Origin: VXNE01 sp963668365
GTDB taxonomy: Bacteria > Pseudomonadota > Gammaproteobacteria > Pseudomonadales > Azotimanducaceae
Reading direction: 5' to 3'
Length of the DNA stretch: 64,000 nt
Assembly (NCBI GenBank): GCA_963668365.1
Contig: OY764266.1
Location: 1,984,001 to 2,048,000, forward strand
Part shown: positions 34,420-43,808 of the stretch, one piece after another
How the letters are laid out: each line of letters begins with the position of its first letter
Numbering within the stretch: position 1 is the stretch's first letter
Made by a program: the position numbers and the translations under genes
The notes under the pieces: model-generated
Database searches by the model: none
What the model was told of the DNA's origin: nothing
What the model saw: only the letters and a program-made list of their open reading frames with translations

Positions 34420-36372
34420 TCAGCGGATGAAACCTCTCTTCCGCAGCAACTCCATCACCTGCGTCGCGCATTCGTTCGCGCTGAGGGAGGCCGTGTCGAG
34501 CACGAGATCCGCCGCCGCCGGCGCTTCGAACTCGGAACTGACGCCGGGGAAGCTCGGAATCTCGCCGCGCTCCGCCGCCTCAAAGAGCCCGCTTTCGTCG
34601 CGGCGCTTCAGTTCCTCCATGGGCGCGGTCAGGAACACCTCGAGGAACCGTTCGGAGCCGACGACCGCCCGGGCGCGTTCGCGCACGCGGTCGAGGGGCA
34701 CGACGAACGCCGTCAGGCAAATCAGGCCGGCGTCGTTGATCTGCCGCGCGGATTCCGCGGCGCGACGCACGTTCTCGGAGCGGTCCTCGGCGGAAAAACC
34801 GAGATCGCGGCTCAGACCCAAGCGGAAGTTCTGGCCGTCGATCACCGTGGCGAGCCGCCCCTCGTCGAACAGCTTGCGCTCGACGGCCTGGGCGATCACC
34901 GTCTTGCCGCTCTTCGACAGCCCGGTAAACAGCACCGTGACCGGCGTCTGTCCCAGGCGCCGCGCCTTTTCTTCCGCGGTGACCGCGGGGTTGGCGGCGG
35001 TCAAGGCGCCATGAGGCGTCTCGTCCCAGTGCGAACGCGATGCCTGGCCACCGGGGATCTGGATCATGCCGGCGCCGACCGTGATGTTGGAGACGCGGTC
35101 GATGACGATGAAGGAACCGGTGGCCCGGCTCTCTTCATACGCGTCATGGGCGATCGGCTCCGAGAGAACCAGCCGGACGCGGCCGATCTCGTTCAGGGCG
35201 AGGGTCGATGCGGGCGCGGGTTCCAGGGTGTTGACATCGACCCGGTCCCGCAGCGTTTCGACGCGGCAGAAGACCTGTTTGGTGCCCTGCTTGAGAACGT
35301 ACTGCCTGCCCGGCGTCATCTCGGTTTCGCTCATCCACACCAGTGTCGCGTCGATCGTGTCCGAGACTCGGGGCTGGTTCGCGGGACTTGCCAGCACGTC
35401 ACCGCGGCTGATGTCGATCTGGTCCGCGAGGGTGAGCGTCACCGCCATGGGCGGAACCGCTTCCTCGATGTCTCCGTCCATCGAGACGATGCGCGTCACC
35501 TCGGTCTCAAGGCCGGACGGCAGGACGACGACGGCGTCGCCCGTCCGCACCGCGCCGCTCGCCACGCTGCCGCTATAGCCGCGAAAAGACGCGTCCGGCC
35601 TGTTCACGCGCTGCACCGGCATGCGGAAGTTGTCGATGCCGCCGCCCGGCGCGATGTGCATGTTCTCAAGCACATGCATCAGGGATGCGCCGCGGTACCA
35701 CGGCATGTTTTCGGATCGCTCGACGACGTTGTCGCCGCGCAGCGCGGACATGGGAATGAAGTTGAGATCCTCCACCCGGAGACGGGAGGCGAACGCTTCG
35801 TAGTCTTCACGGATGGCCGAGAAGGCTGTCTCGTCGTAGTCCGCCAGGTCCATCTTGTTCACGGCGACGACGAGGTGCCGGATGCCGAGCAGGCGCGCGA
35901 TGAACGTGTGTCGCCGGGTCTGCGTCAGCACCCCGTTCGCAGCGTCGATAAGAATGATGGCGGCGTCGCAGGTGGACGCGCCCGTGGCCATGTTGCGCGT
36001 GTACTGCTCGTGGCCGGGGGTGTCCGCGATGATGTACTTGCGCCTGGCCGTGGAAAAGTAGCGGTAGGCCACGTCGATGGTGATGCCCTGTTCGCGTTCC
36101 GCCTGCAGACCATCCAGAACAAGCGCGAGATCCAGTTCGCCCGCCCGGGAGCCGCCGGTTCTGCTTTCGCGCTCGACGGCTTCGAGCTGGTCTTCATGGA
36201 TCAACTGCGAGTCGTGCAACAGGCGTCCGATGAGGGTGCTCTTGCCGTCGTCGACCGAGCCGCAGGTCAGTATGCGCAGGATCTCCTTGCGTTCGTGCTG
36301 GGCGAGGTAGGCATCGATGTCCCGTTCGATCAGTTGGCGCTGATCGGAGTCCGGCGTCGTTGGCTCCAGCAT
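34420..36372 (-). CDS. cysNC: Bifunctional sulfate adenylyltransferase large subunit / APS kinase
   Basis: 650 residues fusing CysN and CysC. The GTPase part has the P-loop LTCGSVDDGKSTLIGRLLHD, DTPGHEQYTRNMATGASTCD (G3) and AVNKMDLADY (G4), followed by beta-barrel domains. From about residue 455 the APS kinase begins: VLFTGLSKSGKTVIAQAVER, then DGQNFRLGLSRDLGFSAEDR. The usual kinase motif is DGDN; here it is DGQN. With CysD the protein makes APS from sulfate and ATP, driven by GTP hydrolysis, and then phosphorylates it to PAPS. PAPS can feed assimilation or sulfation; no reductase genes are in view. Its start overlaps the cysD stop by one base. Confidence 0.95.
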   Translation of the reverse strand: MLEPTTPDSDQRQLIERDIDAYLAQHERKEILRILTCGSVDDGKSTLIGRLLHDSQLIHEDQLEAVERESRTGGSRAGELDLALVLDGLQAEREQGITIDVAYRYFSTARRKYIIADTPGHEQYTRNMATGASTCDAAIILIDAANGVLTQTRRHTFIARLLGIRHLVVAVNKMDLADYDETAFSAIREDYEAFASRLRVEDLNFIPMSALRGDNVVERSENMPWYRGASLMHVLENMHIAPGGGIDNFRMPVQRVNRPDASFRGYSGSVASGAVRTGDAVVVLPSGLETEVTRIVSMDGDIEEAVPPMAVTLTLADQIDISRGDVLASPANQPRVSDTIDATLVWMSETEMTPGRQYVLKQGTKQVFCRVETLRDRVDVNTLEPAPASTLALNEIGRVRLVLSEPIAHDAYEESRATGSFIVIDRVSNITVGAGMIQIPGGQASRSHWDETPHGALTAANPAVTAEEKARRLGQTPVTVLFTGLSKSGKTVIAQAVERKLFDEGRLATVIDGQNFRLGLSRDLGFSAEDRSENVRRAAESARQINDAGLICLTAFVVPLDRVRERARAVVGSERFLEVFLTAPMEELKRRDESGLFEAAERGEIPSFPGVSSEFEAPAAADLVLDTASLSANECATQVMELLRKRGFIR

Positions 36373-37274
36373 CAGAAGTATCCTTCGCGCTTCTTCTGCT
36401 CCATCGAACTCACGGCATCGTGGTCGATCAGCCGGCCCTGCCTTTCGGAATGCGTTGCCAGCAGCATCTCCTGGATCACTTCCGGCAGGGTCCGCGCGGT
36501 GGATTCGATGGCGCCGGACAGCGGGTAGCAGCCGAGGGTCCTGAACCGCACCATGCGTTGCCGGGGCTCTTCGCCGGGCTCGAGCTGCATGCGTTCGTCG
36601 TCCGCCATGATCAAAGTCCCTTCGCGCTCGACCACCGGCCGCTCCGCGGCAAGGTAGAGCGAGACGATCTCGATGTTCTCCGACAGGATGTACTGCCAGA
36701 CGTCGATCTCGGTCCAGTTCGACAGGGGAAAGACGCGCACTTCCTCGCCGCGGTTGATGTTGCCGTTGTACAGGTTCCAGAGTTCGGGGCGCTGGCTCTT
36801 GGGGTCCCAGCGGTGGTTGCGGTCGCGTATGGAGTAGACGCGCTCCTTGGCCCGCGAGCGCTCCTCGTCCCGCCGGGCGCCGCCGAACGCCGCGTCGAAG
36901 CCATGATCGTCCAGGGCCTGCAGCAGCGCCTGGGTCTTCATGATGTCGGTGTATTTCTTGCTGCCGTAAGTGAACGGCGTGACGTTGTCGGCGACCCCCT
37001 GGGTATTCGTGTGGACGATGAGATCGAGACCGTGCTCGCGCGCTATCCGGTCCCGGAACGCGATCATTTCGCGGAACTTCCAGGTCGTATCGACGTGCAG
37101 CAGCGGAAAGGGCAGCCTTCCGGGAAAGAACGCCTTGCGCGCGAGGTGCAGCAGGACCGACGAATCCTTGCCGATCGAATAGAGCATGACCGGGTTCTCG
37201 AACTCCGCCGCGACCTCGCGGATGATGTGAATGCTCTCCGCTTCTAGCTGCTTGATGTGCGTCAAGGCCGGCAT
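36372..37274 (-). CDS. cysD: Sulfate adenylyltransferase small subunit
   Basis: 300 residues, the standard CysD length. The PP-loop is ENPVMLYSIGKDSSVLLHLA near residue 28. Further conserved blocks are PLLHVDTTWKFREMIAFRDR, GFDAAFGGARRDEERSRAKE and RVFPLSNWTEIDVWQYILSE. It is the adenylyl-transferring subunit of ATP sulfurylase, acting with CysN. It is the first gene of the cysD-cysNC pair, with its promoter presumably in the 208-bp gap to the DUF4143 gene, where I see no other feature. Confidence 0.95.
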   Translation of the reverse strand: MPALTHIKQLEAESIHIIREVAAEFENPVMLYSIGKDSSVLLHLARKAFFPGRLPFPLLHVDTTWKFREMIAFRDRIAREHGLDLIVHTNTQGVADNVTPFTYGSKKYTDIMKTQALLQALDDHGFDAAFGGARRDEERSRAKERVYSIRDRNHRWDPKSQRPELWNLYNGNINRGEEVRVFPLSNWTEIDVWQYILSENIEIVSLYLAAERPVVEREGTLIMADDERMQLEPGEEPRQRMVRFRTLGCYPLSGAIESTARTLPEVIQEMLLATHSERQGRLIDHDAVSSMEQKKREGYF

Positions 37275-37482
37275 GGGCGCAATTCTAATGCCAGAGTCGC
37301 GTCCGCAATGGGCGGTGGATAAGCCGATTTCGTCTTTGGTTAGAAGCTTTTCGGAGCGTCTATGAGGAGGACTCGGTATCGAGCCACCTCGTGATGCGGA
37401 CTCTCGGATTGGTAGGCGTAGAGGGGGATCGGCGTCGACGAGCAGGTCGCCTCGCGATGGGCGGCTTTCGACCCGCCAGTCG

Positions 37483-38625
37483 CTAGGGCAGGCAATCCAG
37501 CATCCCTTCGAGGTCGCAGACGGTCTGACTTCCGCTCTGCACGAGGTCGCTGCTGCGGCACACCAGAAACCGCTGGTTGGCCTCGATCAGGTCGGCATTC
37601 CGGTTCAGCGATGCAAGGTCGTCGCGGCTCGGCCGGCTCGTCAATTTGACTTCGATCGCCCAGCGTTCTCCCCGGAGTTCCAGAACCAGGTCGATTTCGC
37701 GCTGGTCGCTGGTGCGCAGGTAGAAGGCGTTGTGCGCCGTTCCCTTGATCTCCAGCGCGCTGATCACCTGTTGAATGACATACCCTTCCCAGCTTGCCCC
37801 AACCCAAGGCTGGCTGAGTAGCGAATCGGCGTCCTCGACGTTCATCATCGAGTGCAGCAAACCCGTGTCCCGCCAATAAATCTTGGGTCGCTTCACCAGG
37901 CGCTTCCTGATGTTCGCGTGATATGCCTCGAGCCTGCGGAGCAGGAAAGCGCCGACCAGGTAGACGACATAGGAGTTTATCGTGTGGTAGGACAGTCCGA
38001 GGCTGTTGCCGATCTGAGTCGCGTTCCACTCTTGTCCGTGCGCGGACGCAAGCATCCGCAGGAGACGCAGCATGGTTTGCGGCGTCGCTGCCAAGCCCCA
38101 GTTTGGCAGGTCGCGCTGTCTGAGGAGATCGAGATAGTCGCGCTGCCATGTCGGAAACGTTCTTCCGTTGAGTACCCCGCCGTCGGGGAATCCGCCCATC
38201 AACCAGTGGCGGCTGCGTTGCGCATTCGAGTTGAGTTCGTCCCACGCAAGCGGGGCGAGTTCGACGATGGATAGCCTTCCGGCCAAGGACTCCGAAACGC
38301 GGGTCATCAGCGTGGGCGAGACCGAACCGAGTAGCAGAAACCGGCCGGCCCGCTGACGATCCCTGTCGATCTCCCCGCGGAGCCGCGCGAAGACCTCAGG
38401 CCATTCCTGGGCTTCGTCGAGCACCAGTAGGCCGCGTCCCGCAACGACTTCGTCCCATTGGACGTCGAGCCGCAGGCGATCGGATTCCTGCTCCAGGTCG
38501 TAATAGCGTTTGCCGAGCCGACGCGCGCGAGTCGTCTTGCCGGATTGCCGGGGCCCAACGAGAGCGACGGCGGGGTAGTCGCGGAGGCGTTGAGCGATCA
38601 GGGGAGAGATCGTGCGCTTGAGCAT
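37483..38625 (-). CDS. AAA ATPase with DUF4143 domain
   Basis: 380 residues. The N-terminal ATPase has Walker A YPAVALVGPRQSGKTTRARR near residue 20, Walker B GRGLLVLDEAQEWPEVFARL and a sensor RFLLLGSVSPTLMTRVSESL. The C-terminal DUF4143 part ends with a PD-(D/E)XK-like pattern (TSDQREIDLVLELRGERWAI, then EVKLTSRPS). Such proteins are common in accessory regions and are often duplicated; their function is unknown, with roles in DNA repair or defence proposed. This one stands alone and marks the beginning of the accessory stretch. Confidence 0.88.
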   Translation of the reverse strand: MLKRTISPLIAQRLRDYPAVALVGPRQSGKTTRARRLGKRYYDLEQESDRLRLDVQWDEVVAGRGLLVLDEAQEWPEVFARLRGEIDRDRQRAGRFLLLGSVSPTLMTRVSESLAGRLSIVELAPLAWDELNSNAQRSRHWLMGGFPDGGVLNGRTFPTWQRDYLDLLRQRDLPNWGLAATPQTMLRLLRMLASAHGQEWNATQIGNSLGLSYHTINSYVVYLVGAFLLRRLEAYHANIRKRLVKRPKIYWRDTGLLHSMMNVEDADSLLSQPWVGASWEGYVIQQVISALEIKGTAHNAFYLRTSDQREIDLVLELRGERWAIEVKLTSRPSRDDLASLNRNADLIEANQRFLVCRSSDLVQSGSQTVCDLEGMLDCLP

Positions 38626-38829
38626 TCTTGCATTTTAGAAATAGATTTCTGTTTTGTAAGTCCGTTCGAGCATTTCCCTCCTCCATGGATGGCGCGCTCG
38701 GCCGGGCCCCAGGCGATGCCGCAGACAGCGAAAAGCGGCGCCGCATCTCCATCGAGACGGTCGACTGCCACGTCTCTGCCCGCGACCAACGCGTTTCCCT
38801 TTCCTCGACACGCTGGCCTTCCGGACTGG

Positions 38830-38862
38830 ATATCGTTTACTATCGTCGATAGTAAACGATAT
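38830..38862. promoter_or_regulatory. 33-bp palindromic operator of the RES/Xre operon
   Basis: Arms ATATCGTTTACTATCG and CGATAGTAAACGATAT are perfect inverted repeats around a single T. The site lies 16 bases before the antitoxin ATG, and a CAGGAGG ribosome-binding site follows it. It is the expected autorepressor site of the antitoxin. Confidence 0.8.
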
Positions 38863-38878
38863 TACAGGAGGCAAGCCG

Positions 38879-39451
38879 ATGACCCCTCCCGAGACGTATG
38901 CCGAGCAGCGGTACTTCCACGTTCACGGCCTGAAGGCGACATCACCGGCGCGGTTGAATGCCGCCCTCAAAGCGGCGATCAACGAACTCGAGGTCGCGTT
39001 GTACGGCCCCAGCCGGACGGAGCTGACGGACACCGAGGTTGCCATGTTGGAGAAGGCTGGCGTCGACCTCGACGAACGGCCGGACGACATCGATCCGCTG
39101 CTGGATTATGCGACGGAATTCGCTGCAATTCGGGCAACGAGCCTGACGCCTCTGGCGTTAGCTCGAGTGCTGGGCGTCACACCGGTGCGCGTTAGGCAGA
39201 TGATCCGGGACGGCAGTCTCTTCGCGATTCGGATCGAAGGCCGCTTGCATATCCCGGCCTACCAGCTTGCGGGCCAGGCGCTCGTGCCGAACATTGGTCG
39301 GGTGAACCAGGCGATTGCCGGCCTCGACGCCGTCTCCGTGCAACGCTGGGTCACCACCCCCGATCCCGATCTGCAAGGAATGGCACCGATCAACTGGCTG
39401 AAGGCGGGACGCGATGTCCATGCCGTGCTCAAGGTCGTTCCGGAGCGTTGA
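38879..39451 (+). CDS. Antitoxin of a RES-type toxin-antitoxin pair (Xre/MbcA/ParS-like)
   Basis: 190 residues. A helix-turn-helix is visible at residues about 95-130 (LTPLALARVLGVTPVRVRQM, then DGSLFAIRIEGRLHIPAYQL), with an N-terminal helical region (SPARLNAALKAAINELEVAL). The C-terminal PINWLKAGRDVHAVLKVV resembles the toxin-capping end of MbcA/ParS antitoxins, which closes with a WL-x-GGD-like segment. The stop codon shares one base with the start of the RES-domain gene. A 33-bp palindrome upstream fits autorepression by the HTH. Confidence 0.85.
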   Translation: MTPPETYAEQRYFHVHGLKATSPARLNAALKAAINELEVALYGPSRTELTDTEVAMLEKAGVDLDERPDDIDPLLDYATEFAAIRATSLTPLALARVLGVTPVRVRQMIRDGSLFAIRIEGRLHIPAYQLAGQALVPNIGRVNQAIAGLDAVSVQRWVTTPDPDLQGMAPINWLKAGRDVHAVLKVVPER

Positions 39452-40098
39452 TGGCACCGTTGGCGGCAACGGCGAAGGTTCCCCAGCACCCGGATCCCGC
39501 GAGACTCGAAGCCACCGACCCCGAGTGGCGGGTGGTCGAGCCCGGCGAGCAGGTGTGGCGAGTGTACTTCCGCGACGGCGAGCATCCGTCGCGGTGGAAC
39601 CAGTTCCGTACGTTCGGCCCAACCGACGCACGGTTCGACCACCAGATCGAGGGCCCGCAGGGCATCGGCCGCGCCGTCATGTACCTTGCCCTGAATCCGA
39701 TTACGTGCGTTGCGGAGGTCTTCCAGAAGACGCGCGTGGTCCACCGCACCCACCGCCAACCCGCGCTGGTCGGGTTTGCCGTAACCTCGCCGCTCAAGCT
39801 GCTGGATCTGACCCGATCGTTCCCGACGCGCATCGGTGCGTCAATGGGGTTGATGACGGGTGCTCGCTCCGTAGGGCGGAACTGGGCCAGGGGCCTCTAT
39901 GCCGCCTACCCTGAGGCGCAGGGTCTCGCTTACCCTTCATCAATGCACGCCAACGCGGAGGCGATCGTCCTGAACGAACGCACCGAGCCGGCAAAGGCGT
40001 TCCCACACTCCCCTGGTTTCCACAAGGCCCTCGCCGACCCCAGCGCGCTGACCGTACTCAAGAACGCCGCCCGTCAAATCGGCTATGTGATTCGCTAG
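39451..40098 (+). CDS. RES-domain toxin
   Basis: 215 residues from ATG 39451. The RES domain has its usual landmarks: EQVWRVYFRDGEHPSRWNQF (the arginine of the RES name region), IGRAVMYLALNPITCVAEVF with the conserved Y and E, and GLAYPSSMHANAEAIVLNER. RES toxins (MbcT, ParT and relatives) degrade or modify NAD+, causing growth arrest, and are neutralised by the cognate Xre-family protein. The one-base overlap with the antitoxin gene and the shared palindromic promoter complete a textbook type II arrangement. The system appears intact. Confidence 0.88.
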   Translation: MAPLAATAKVPQHPDPARLEATDPEWRVVEPGEQVWRVYFRDGEHPSRWNQFRTFGPTDARFDHQIEGPQGIGRAVMYLALNPITCVAEVFQKTRVVHRTHRQPALVGFAVTSPLKLLDLTRSFPTRIGASMGLMTGARSVGRNWARGLYAAYPEAQGLAYPSSMHANAEAIVLNERTEPAKAFPHSPGFHKALADPSALTVLKNAARQIGYVIR

Positions 40099-40164
40099 AA
40101 GCGTTCGCCAGAACTATGCGTTAATGGGAATGGACAGAACGAACCACGTATACAGGAGATCTCC

Positions 40165-41067
40165 ATGATATTCGGTGCCCAGATCAGCCAATACAACACT
40201 CGGTGGTCTGACGTTGTCGCAGTCGCGAAGACGGTGGAAGCGGGTCGATGGCAAAGCCTGTGGGTCTCCGATCACTTCATGCCGCCGGGGCAGGGCGGGC
40301 ATGGTTGGGCCATGGAGGGCTGGACGCTGCTCACGGCGCTGGCGATGATCACCGATCGGTTGCGTCTGGGAATTCTCGCGACCGGCAATACGTACCGCAA
40401 CCCGGCGCTCTTGGCAAAGATCGCGACCACCCTCGATCACATATCGGGCGGTCGGGTGGAACTGGGACTGGGCGCCGCCTGGTACGAACAGGAACATACA
40501 GCCTACGGCTGGGACTTTCCGTCGTTGCGGGAACGCAGTGACCGGTTGGAAGAGGCGACGCACCTGATCCGTCTGCTGCTCACCAAGGATCCGGAAGCAT
40601 ATGTGAACTTTTCCGGCAAGCACTATCAGTTGAACGACGCGCCCATGTCGCCTAGAACCGCTCAGGACAGACCGATTCCGATCCTGATCGGCGGCAACGG
40701 CGAAAAGCGCACCTTGAGGACCTGCGCGCGCTACGGCGATACCAGTAACCTGGACTTCTGGCACCCAGGCGGTGTGGACGTGTACAAACGGAAGCAACAG
40801 GTGATCGATCGCCACTGCGAGGACTTTGGGCGCGATCCGGCAGAAGTCCGCCGCACGGTCTGCCTGCCGACCCGGTTGTTCGACAATGATGAGGAATGGA
40901 AGAAATCACCGGGCCAGCCCTGGTACTGCTGGGGCACTGTCAACGCTGTCCAGGACTATCTGGGCGGCTATATCGAAGCCGGCGCCGACGAGATCATGTT
41001 GTGCGGCTTCGGGAACAATACGGCGGCAATTCAGAGGTTCGAGTCGGAGGTCTTGTCGGTCTTCTAG
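40165..41067 (+). CDS. Luciferase-like (LLM class) F420-type oxidoreductase
   Basis: 300 residues, with AGGAG seven bases before ATG 40165. Family landmarks are GAQISQYNTRWSDVVAVAKT, QSLWVSDHFMPPGQGGHGW, ISGGRVELGLGAAWYEQEHT and RPIPILIGGNGEKRTLRTCA. The pattern belongs to the group of LLM proteins predicted to use F420, of the TIGR03560 kind. It is the third member of the superfamily in this window and the only one in the accessory part. Substrate unknown. The solute-binding protein gene downstream starts 49 bases later and may be co-transcribed. Confidence 0.85.
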   Translation: MIFGAQISQYNTRWSDVVAVAKTVEAGRWQSLWVSDHFMPPGQGGHGWAMEGWTLLTALAMITDRLRLGILATGNTYRNPALLAKIATTLDHISGGRVELGLGAAWYEQEHTAYGWDFPSLRERSDRLEEATHLIRLLLTKDPEAYVNFSGKHYQLNDAPMSPRTAQDRPIPILIGGNGEKRTLRTCARYGDTSNLDFWHPGGVDVYKRKQQVIDRHCEDFGRDPAEVRRTVCLPTRLFDNDEEWKKSPGQPWYCWGTVNAVQDYLGGYIEAGADEIMLCGFGNNTAAIQRFESEVLSVF

Positions 41068-41115
41068 ATCGCGTCGACCCGATCAATCCGTTTCCTCGAC
41101 TTCCGCGTCCTTGAG

Positions 41116-42960
41116 GTGTTCCGGTTCTGGCCACGCGCGCCAGCATCGATTGCCGGCCTGTGGTTTCTGGCCCTGGGTGCCCAACAGGCGACCGCAGCCG
41201 TCATCGATTACGACGCCCTCGAGTTCCGTCACGGAATCTCGCAAATACCCAACTACGACCTGAAGTACCCCGACGATTTCGCGCACTTCGACTACGTCAA
41301 CCCCGATGCCCCGAAAGGGGGCGCGCTGACGCTGGCCTATACCTACAGCATGGTCAGCGCGACACCAACATCCAAACCGCCGGGATTCGGGCTGTCGTAC
41401 GACTACCTGCTCAAGCGCGCCGGGGACGAACTCTCCGGGTTTTACGGCAGTCTCGCCGAGTCGGTGGCACTGAGCGCCGACCGGCGAAGCGTCGTATTTC
41501 GACTGCGACCCGAGGCCCGCTGGCACGACGGGAAGCCGATCACCTCGACGGATGTCAAGTTCTCGCTGGACACGTTCCGCAAGGACTATATGTCTTCGGG
41601 ATGGGGAGGGGTTCTCGACTGGATTACCGGGGTCGAGGCGCCGGGTCCGCTGACGGTTACGGTTCACGGCGACTCCGATGTGGCCAAGCAAGTCCACATC
41701 ATGGGCTTCATTCCGATTGTTCCGGCGCACTACTGGGGCGAGCGTGACGTCACCCAACCGACGCATGAACCGCCGTTGCAGAGCGGCCCGTATCGACTGA
41801 CAAAGGTATCCCGGCAGGGCCGGTACTTCAGCTACACCAGGGTTCCCGACTACTGGGGACGTGACCTGCCGATCAATCGCGGCAGGTTCAACTTCGACAC
41901 GATTCACTACGAGCGCCATCTCGACGCCGTCGTCGCCCGCGAAGCGGTGCGCGCAGGCCTGATCGACGTCTGGACCGAGAGTGACTCCCGCCACTGGCTG
42001 TTTTCCTACGACGTTCCGGCCGGCGAGCGCGGCTGGCTGCGGAAGGGCACCCTGGGTTCCGGGTCCGTACGTGGTTCCCGAGTTCGCCTCGTACTCAACA
42101 CCCGCAGACAGCCGTTCGGCGATCCCCTTGTGCGGGAAGCCCTGGCCCACGCGTTCGATTTCGAGTGGCAGAACCGGGTCCTCCACGGCGGTGTACTACG
42201 ACGCGCCCACAGCTTTTTTGCAGACTCTATGTTCGCCTCATCGGGATTGCCGGACGCCGCGGAAGTGGCGCTGCTCGAACCCTATCGTGCGCGGTTGCCC
42301 GAGGCTGTGTTCAATCGGGTCTTCTCGTTTCCCCGCTCCGACGGCATCGGTGTCGACCGCCAGGGCCTGTCAAGGGCTCGGCAACTGCTCGAGGAAGCCG
42401 GTTTCGGGATGCAAGGCAACACCCTGGTAGACACGAGGGGTGAGCCCTTCACCATCGAGTTTCTTTCTGCCTCGCCAACCGATGTGCGCACTCTGTTGCC
42501 ATACGTGCATGCGCTCACCACGCTGGGTATCCAGGCGAATATCGGGATGGTCGAGAGCGTCAGGCTCACCAATCGGCGGCGCAGTGGGGACTTTGACGCC
42601 CTTATCCTGCTGGGATTTATGGAGGTCCCGCCATCCTGGCAGCTACGACCCTATTTTCACTCCGCATCGACGACGTTCTGGAACCCGTCCGGCATCGACC
42701 ATCCTGCGGTCGATGCGCTGGTCGATGCGGCCCTGGGTGCGACAGACCTCCACGCGTTCGTGAGTGCCCTGCGCGCGCTCGACCGCGTGCTGCTCTGGAA
42801 CTACTACCAGTTCCCCCTCGAAACCCTCGACGACACGCGCATCGTCTATTGGGACAAGTTCGGACGACCCGACCAGCCCGACGAGATGTACATTGCGCCG
42901 TTCCCGGACGGCTGGTGGTTCGACGAGGAGAAGGCAGGCCGCATCGACGTGGGACGGTAA
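41116..42960 (+). CDS. Extracellular solute-binding protein family 5 (YejA-type)
   Basis: 614 residues from GTG 41116, with a hydrophobic signal-like segment (APASIAGLWFLALGAQQATA). The substrate-binding family 5 fold shows DFAHFDYVNPDAPKGGALTL, ARWHDGKPITSTDVKFSLDT, VPDYWGRDLPINRGRFNFDT and REALAHAFDFEWQNRVLHGG. The YVNPDAPKGG block and the RGRFNFD block point to the YejA/microcin-peptide group of dipeptide-like binding proteins. The permease and ATPase genes (yejBEF) are absent nearby, so it is solitary here. The start codon is weakly supported. Confidence 0.88.
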   Translation: MFRFWPRAPASIAGLWFLALGAQQATAAVIDYDALEFRHGISQIPNYDLKYPDDFAHFDYVNPDAPKGGALTLAYTYSMVSATPTSKPPGFGLSYDYLLKRAGDELSGFYGSLAESVALSADRRSVVFRLRPEARWHDGKPITSTDVKFSLDTFRKDYMSSGWGGVLDWITGVEAPGPLTVTVHGDSDVAKQVHIMGFIPIVPAHYWGERDVTQPTHEPPLQSGPYRLTKVSRQGRYFSYTRVPDYWGRDLPINRGRFNFDTIHYERHLDAVVAREAVRAGLIDVWTESDSRHWLFSYDVPAGERGWLRKGTLGSGSVRGSRVRLVLNTRRQPFGDPLVREALAHAFDFEWQNRVLHGGVLRRAHSFFADSMFASSGLPDAAEVALLEPYRARLPEAVFNRVFSFPRSDGIGVDRQGLSRARQLLEEAGFGMQGNTLVDTRGEPFTIEFLSASPTDVRTLLPYVHALTTLGIQANIGMVESVRLTNRRRSGDFDALILLGFMEVPPSWQLRPYFHSASTTFWNPSGIDHPAVDALVDAALGATDLHAFVSALRALDRVLLWNYYQFPLETLDDTRIVYWDKFGRPDQPDEMYIAPFPDGWWFDEEKAGRIDVGR

Positions 42961-43187
42961 CCATCCCGTGTGCTCCGGAACCGTCTCGCCCGGGCGGAAT
43001 CGTCAAGGGAGCCGAATGGCAGGTCGCGATGTGCGTTCCCCGCCGGAAAGCCGAAGACGTTGACCGGACCCGCCCACATCGCGACGAAGTTCTCGACCGA
43101 TTCGATCTCTCACACGACGTAACGACGACGGCGATTCGGGGGAAACGCACTTTGCGAACATTAGAAACGTGAAGGGGCCACGGTAAC

Positions 43188-43463
43188 ATGGGTCGTCGTA
43201 TCAACTACGGCGATCGGGTGCGCCGTTACGATGGACCTCAATCTATGATCGACCTGTTGAAGCAGATTCTGTTGGCGGATCGAAGATGGGTGACCGTCGC
43301 CCGCGTCTGCATTTTCGTTGTTTGGCTATGTCAGATGTGGTGGCATGGCAGTCAAGGTAGGCTGGTGGCCGGCTCGGACGAATTTTATTACCACTGTATA
43401 GTCGGACTGATCATGTTAGGGATGTTCTGGCCGCGACGGCGTAGGCCAGACACGGCTTCCTAG
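43188..43463 (+). CDS. Small membrane protein of unknown function
   Basis: 91 residues with two hydrophobic segments (VTVARVCIFVVWLCQMWW and YYHCIVGLIMLGMFW) and a basic tail. A GGGG-type ribosome-binding site lies upstream; ATG 43245 is an alternative start. I do not recognise the family. The preceding 227 bases after the binding-protein gene contain no gene I can support. Confidence 0.45.
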   Translation: MGRRINYGDRVRRYDGPQSMIDLLKQILLADRRWVTVARVCIFVVWLCQMWWHGSQGRLVAGSDEFYYHCIVGLIMLGMFWPRRRRPDTAS

Positions 43464-43498
43464 GGAAAGTGGCATCGACGAGTATCCACGCCGGGCTG

Positions 43499-43804
43499 TC
43501 ACTCGTGACCCTCGGGTAGACGCAATAGGCGCTCGCCGCGCCAGACACGAACGATTCGCACCCTGCGGATATCGCGACAGTCGACGATCCGGAACGGTCG
43601 GTGAATGAGTTCGCGAAGGAACGTCTGATCGAATTCAGGCACCACGAGACCGATGTCTGGATGGTCGGCCAAGGCCTGCCTGCACACGTTGCAGAACCTC
43701 TGCAATCAGCCTCTCTCCGGCCTCCGGCACGCCTTGCTCCAGGCATGTACTTCCCCAAGGTCAGCACGTGCCGATTCGGCAAAGCTGATGGTGATGTGGG
43801 GCAT
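43499..43804 (-). pseudogene. ParE/RelE-type toxin, twice frameshifted
   Basis: From ATG 43804 the frame reads MPHITISFAESARADLGEVH then stops early. A second frame supplies GVPEAGERLIAEVLQRVQA. A third gives ALADHPDIGLVVPEFDQTFL, RELIHRPFRIV and RIVRVWRGERLLRLPEG. Joined, the three pieces make a complete ParE-like toxin of about 100 residues, so two single-base indels have broken it. Its start lies a few bases after the antitoxin stop, as in a normal operon. Confidence 0.75.
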
Positions 43805-43808
43805 AAAG

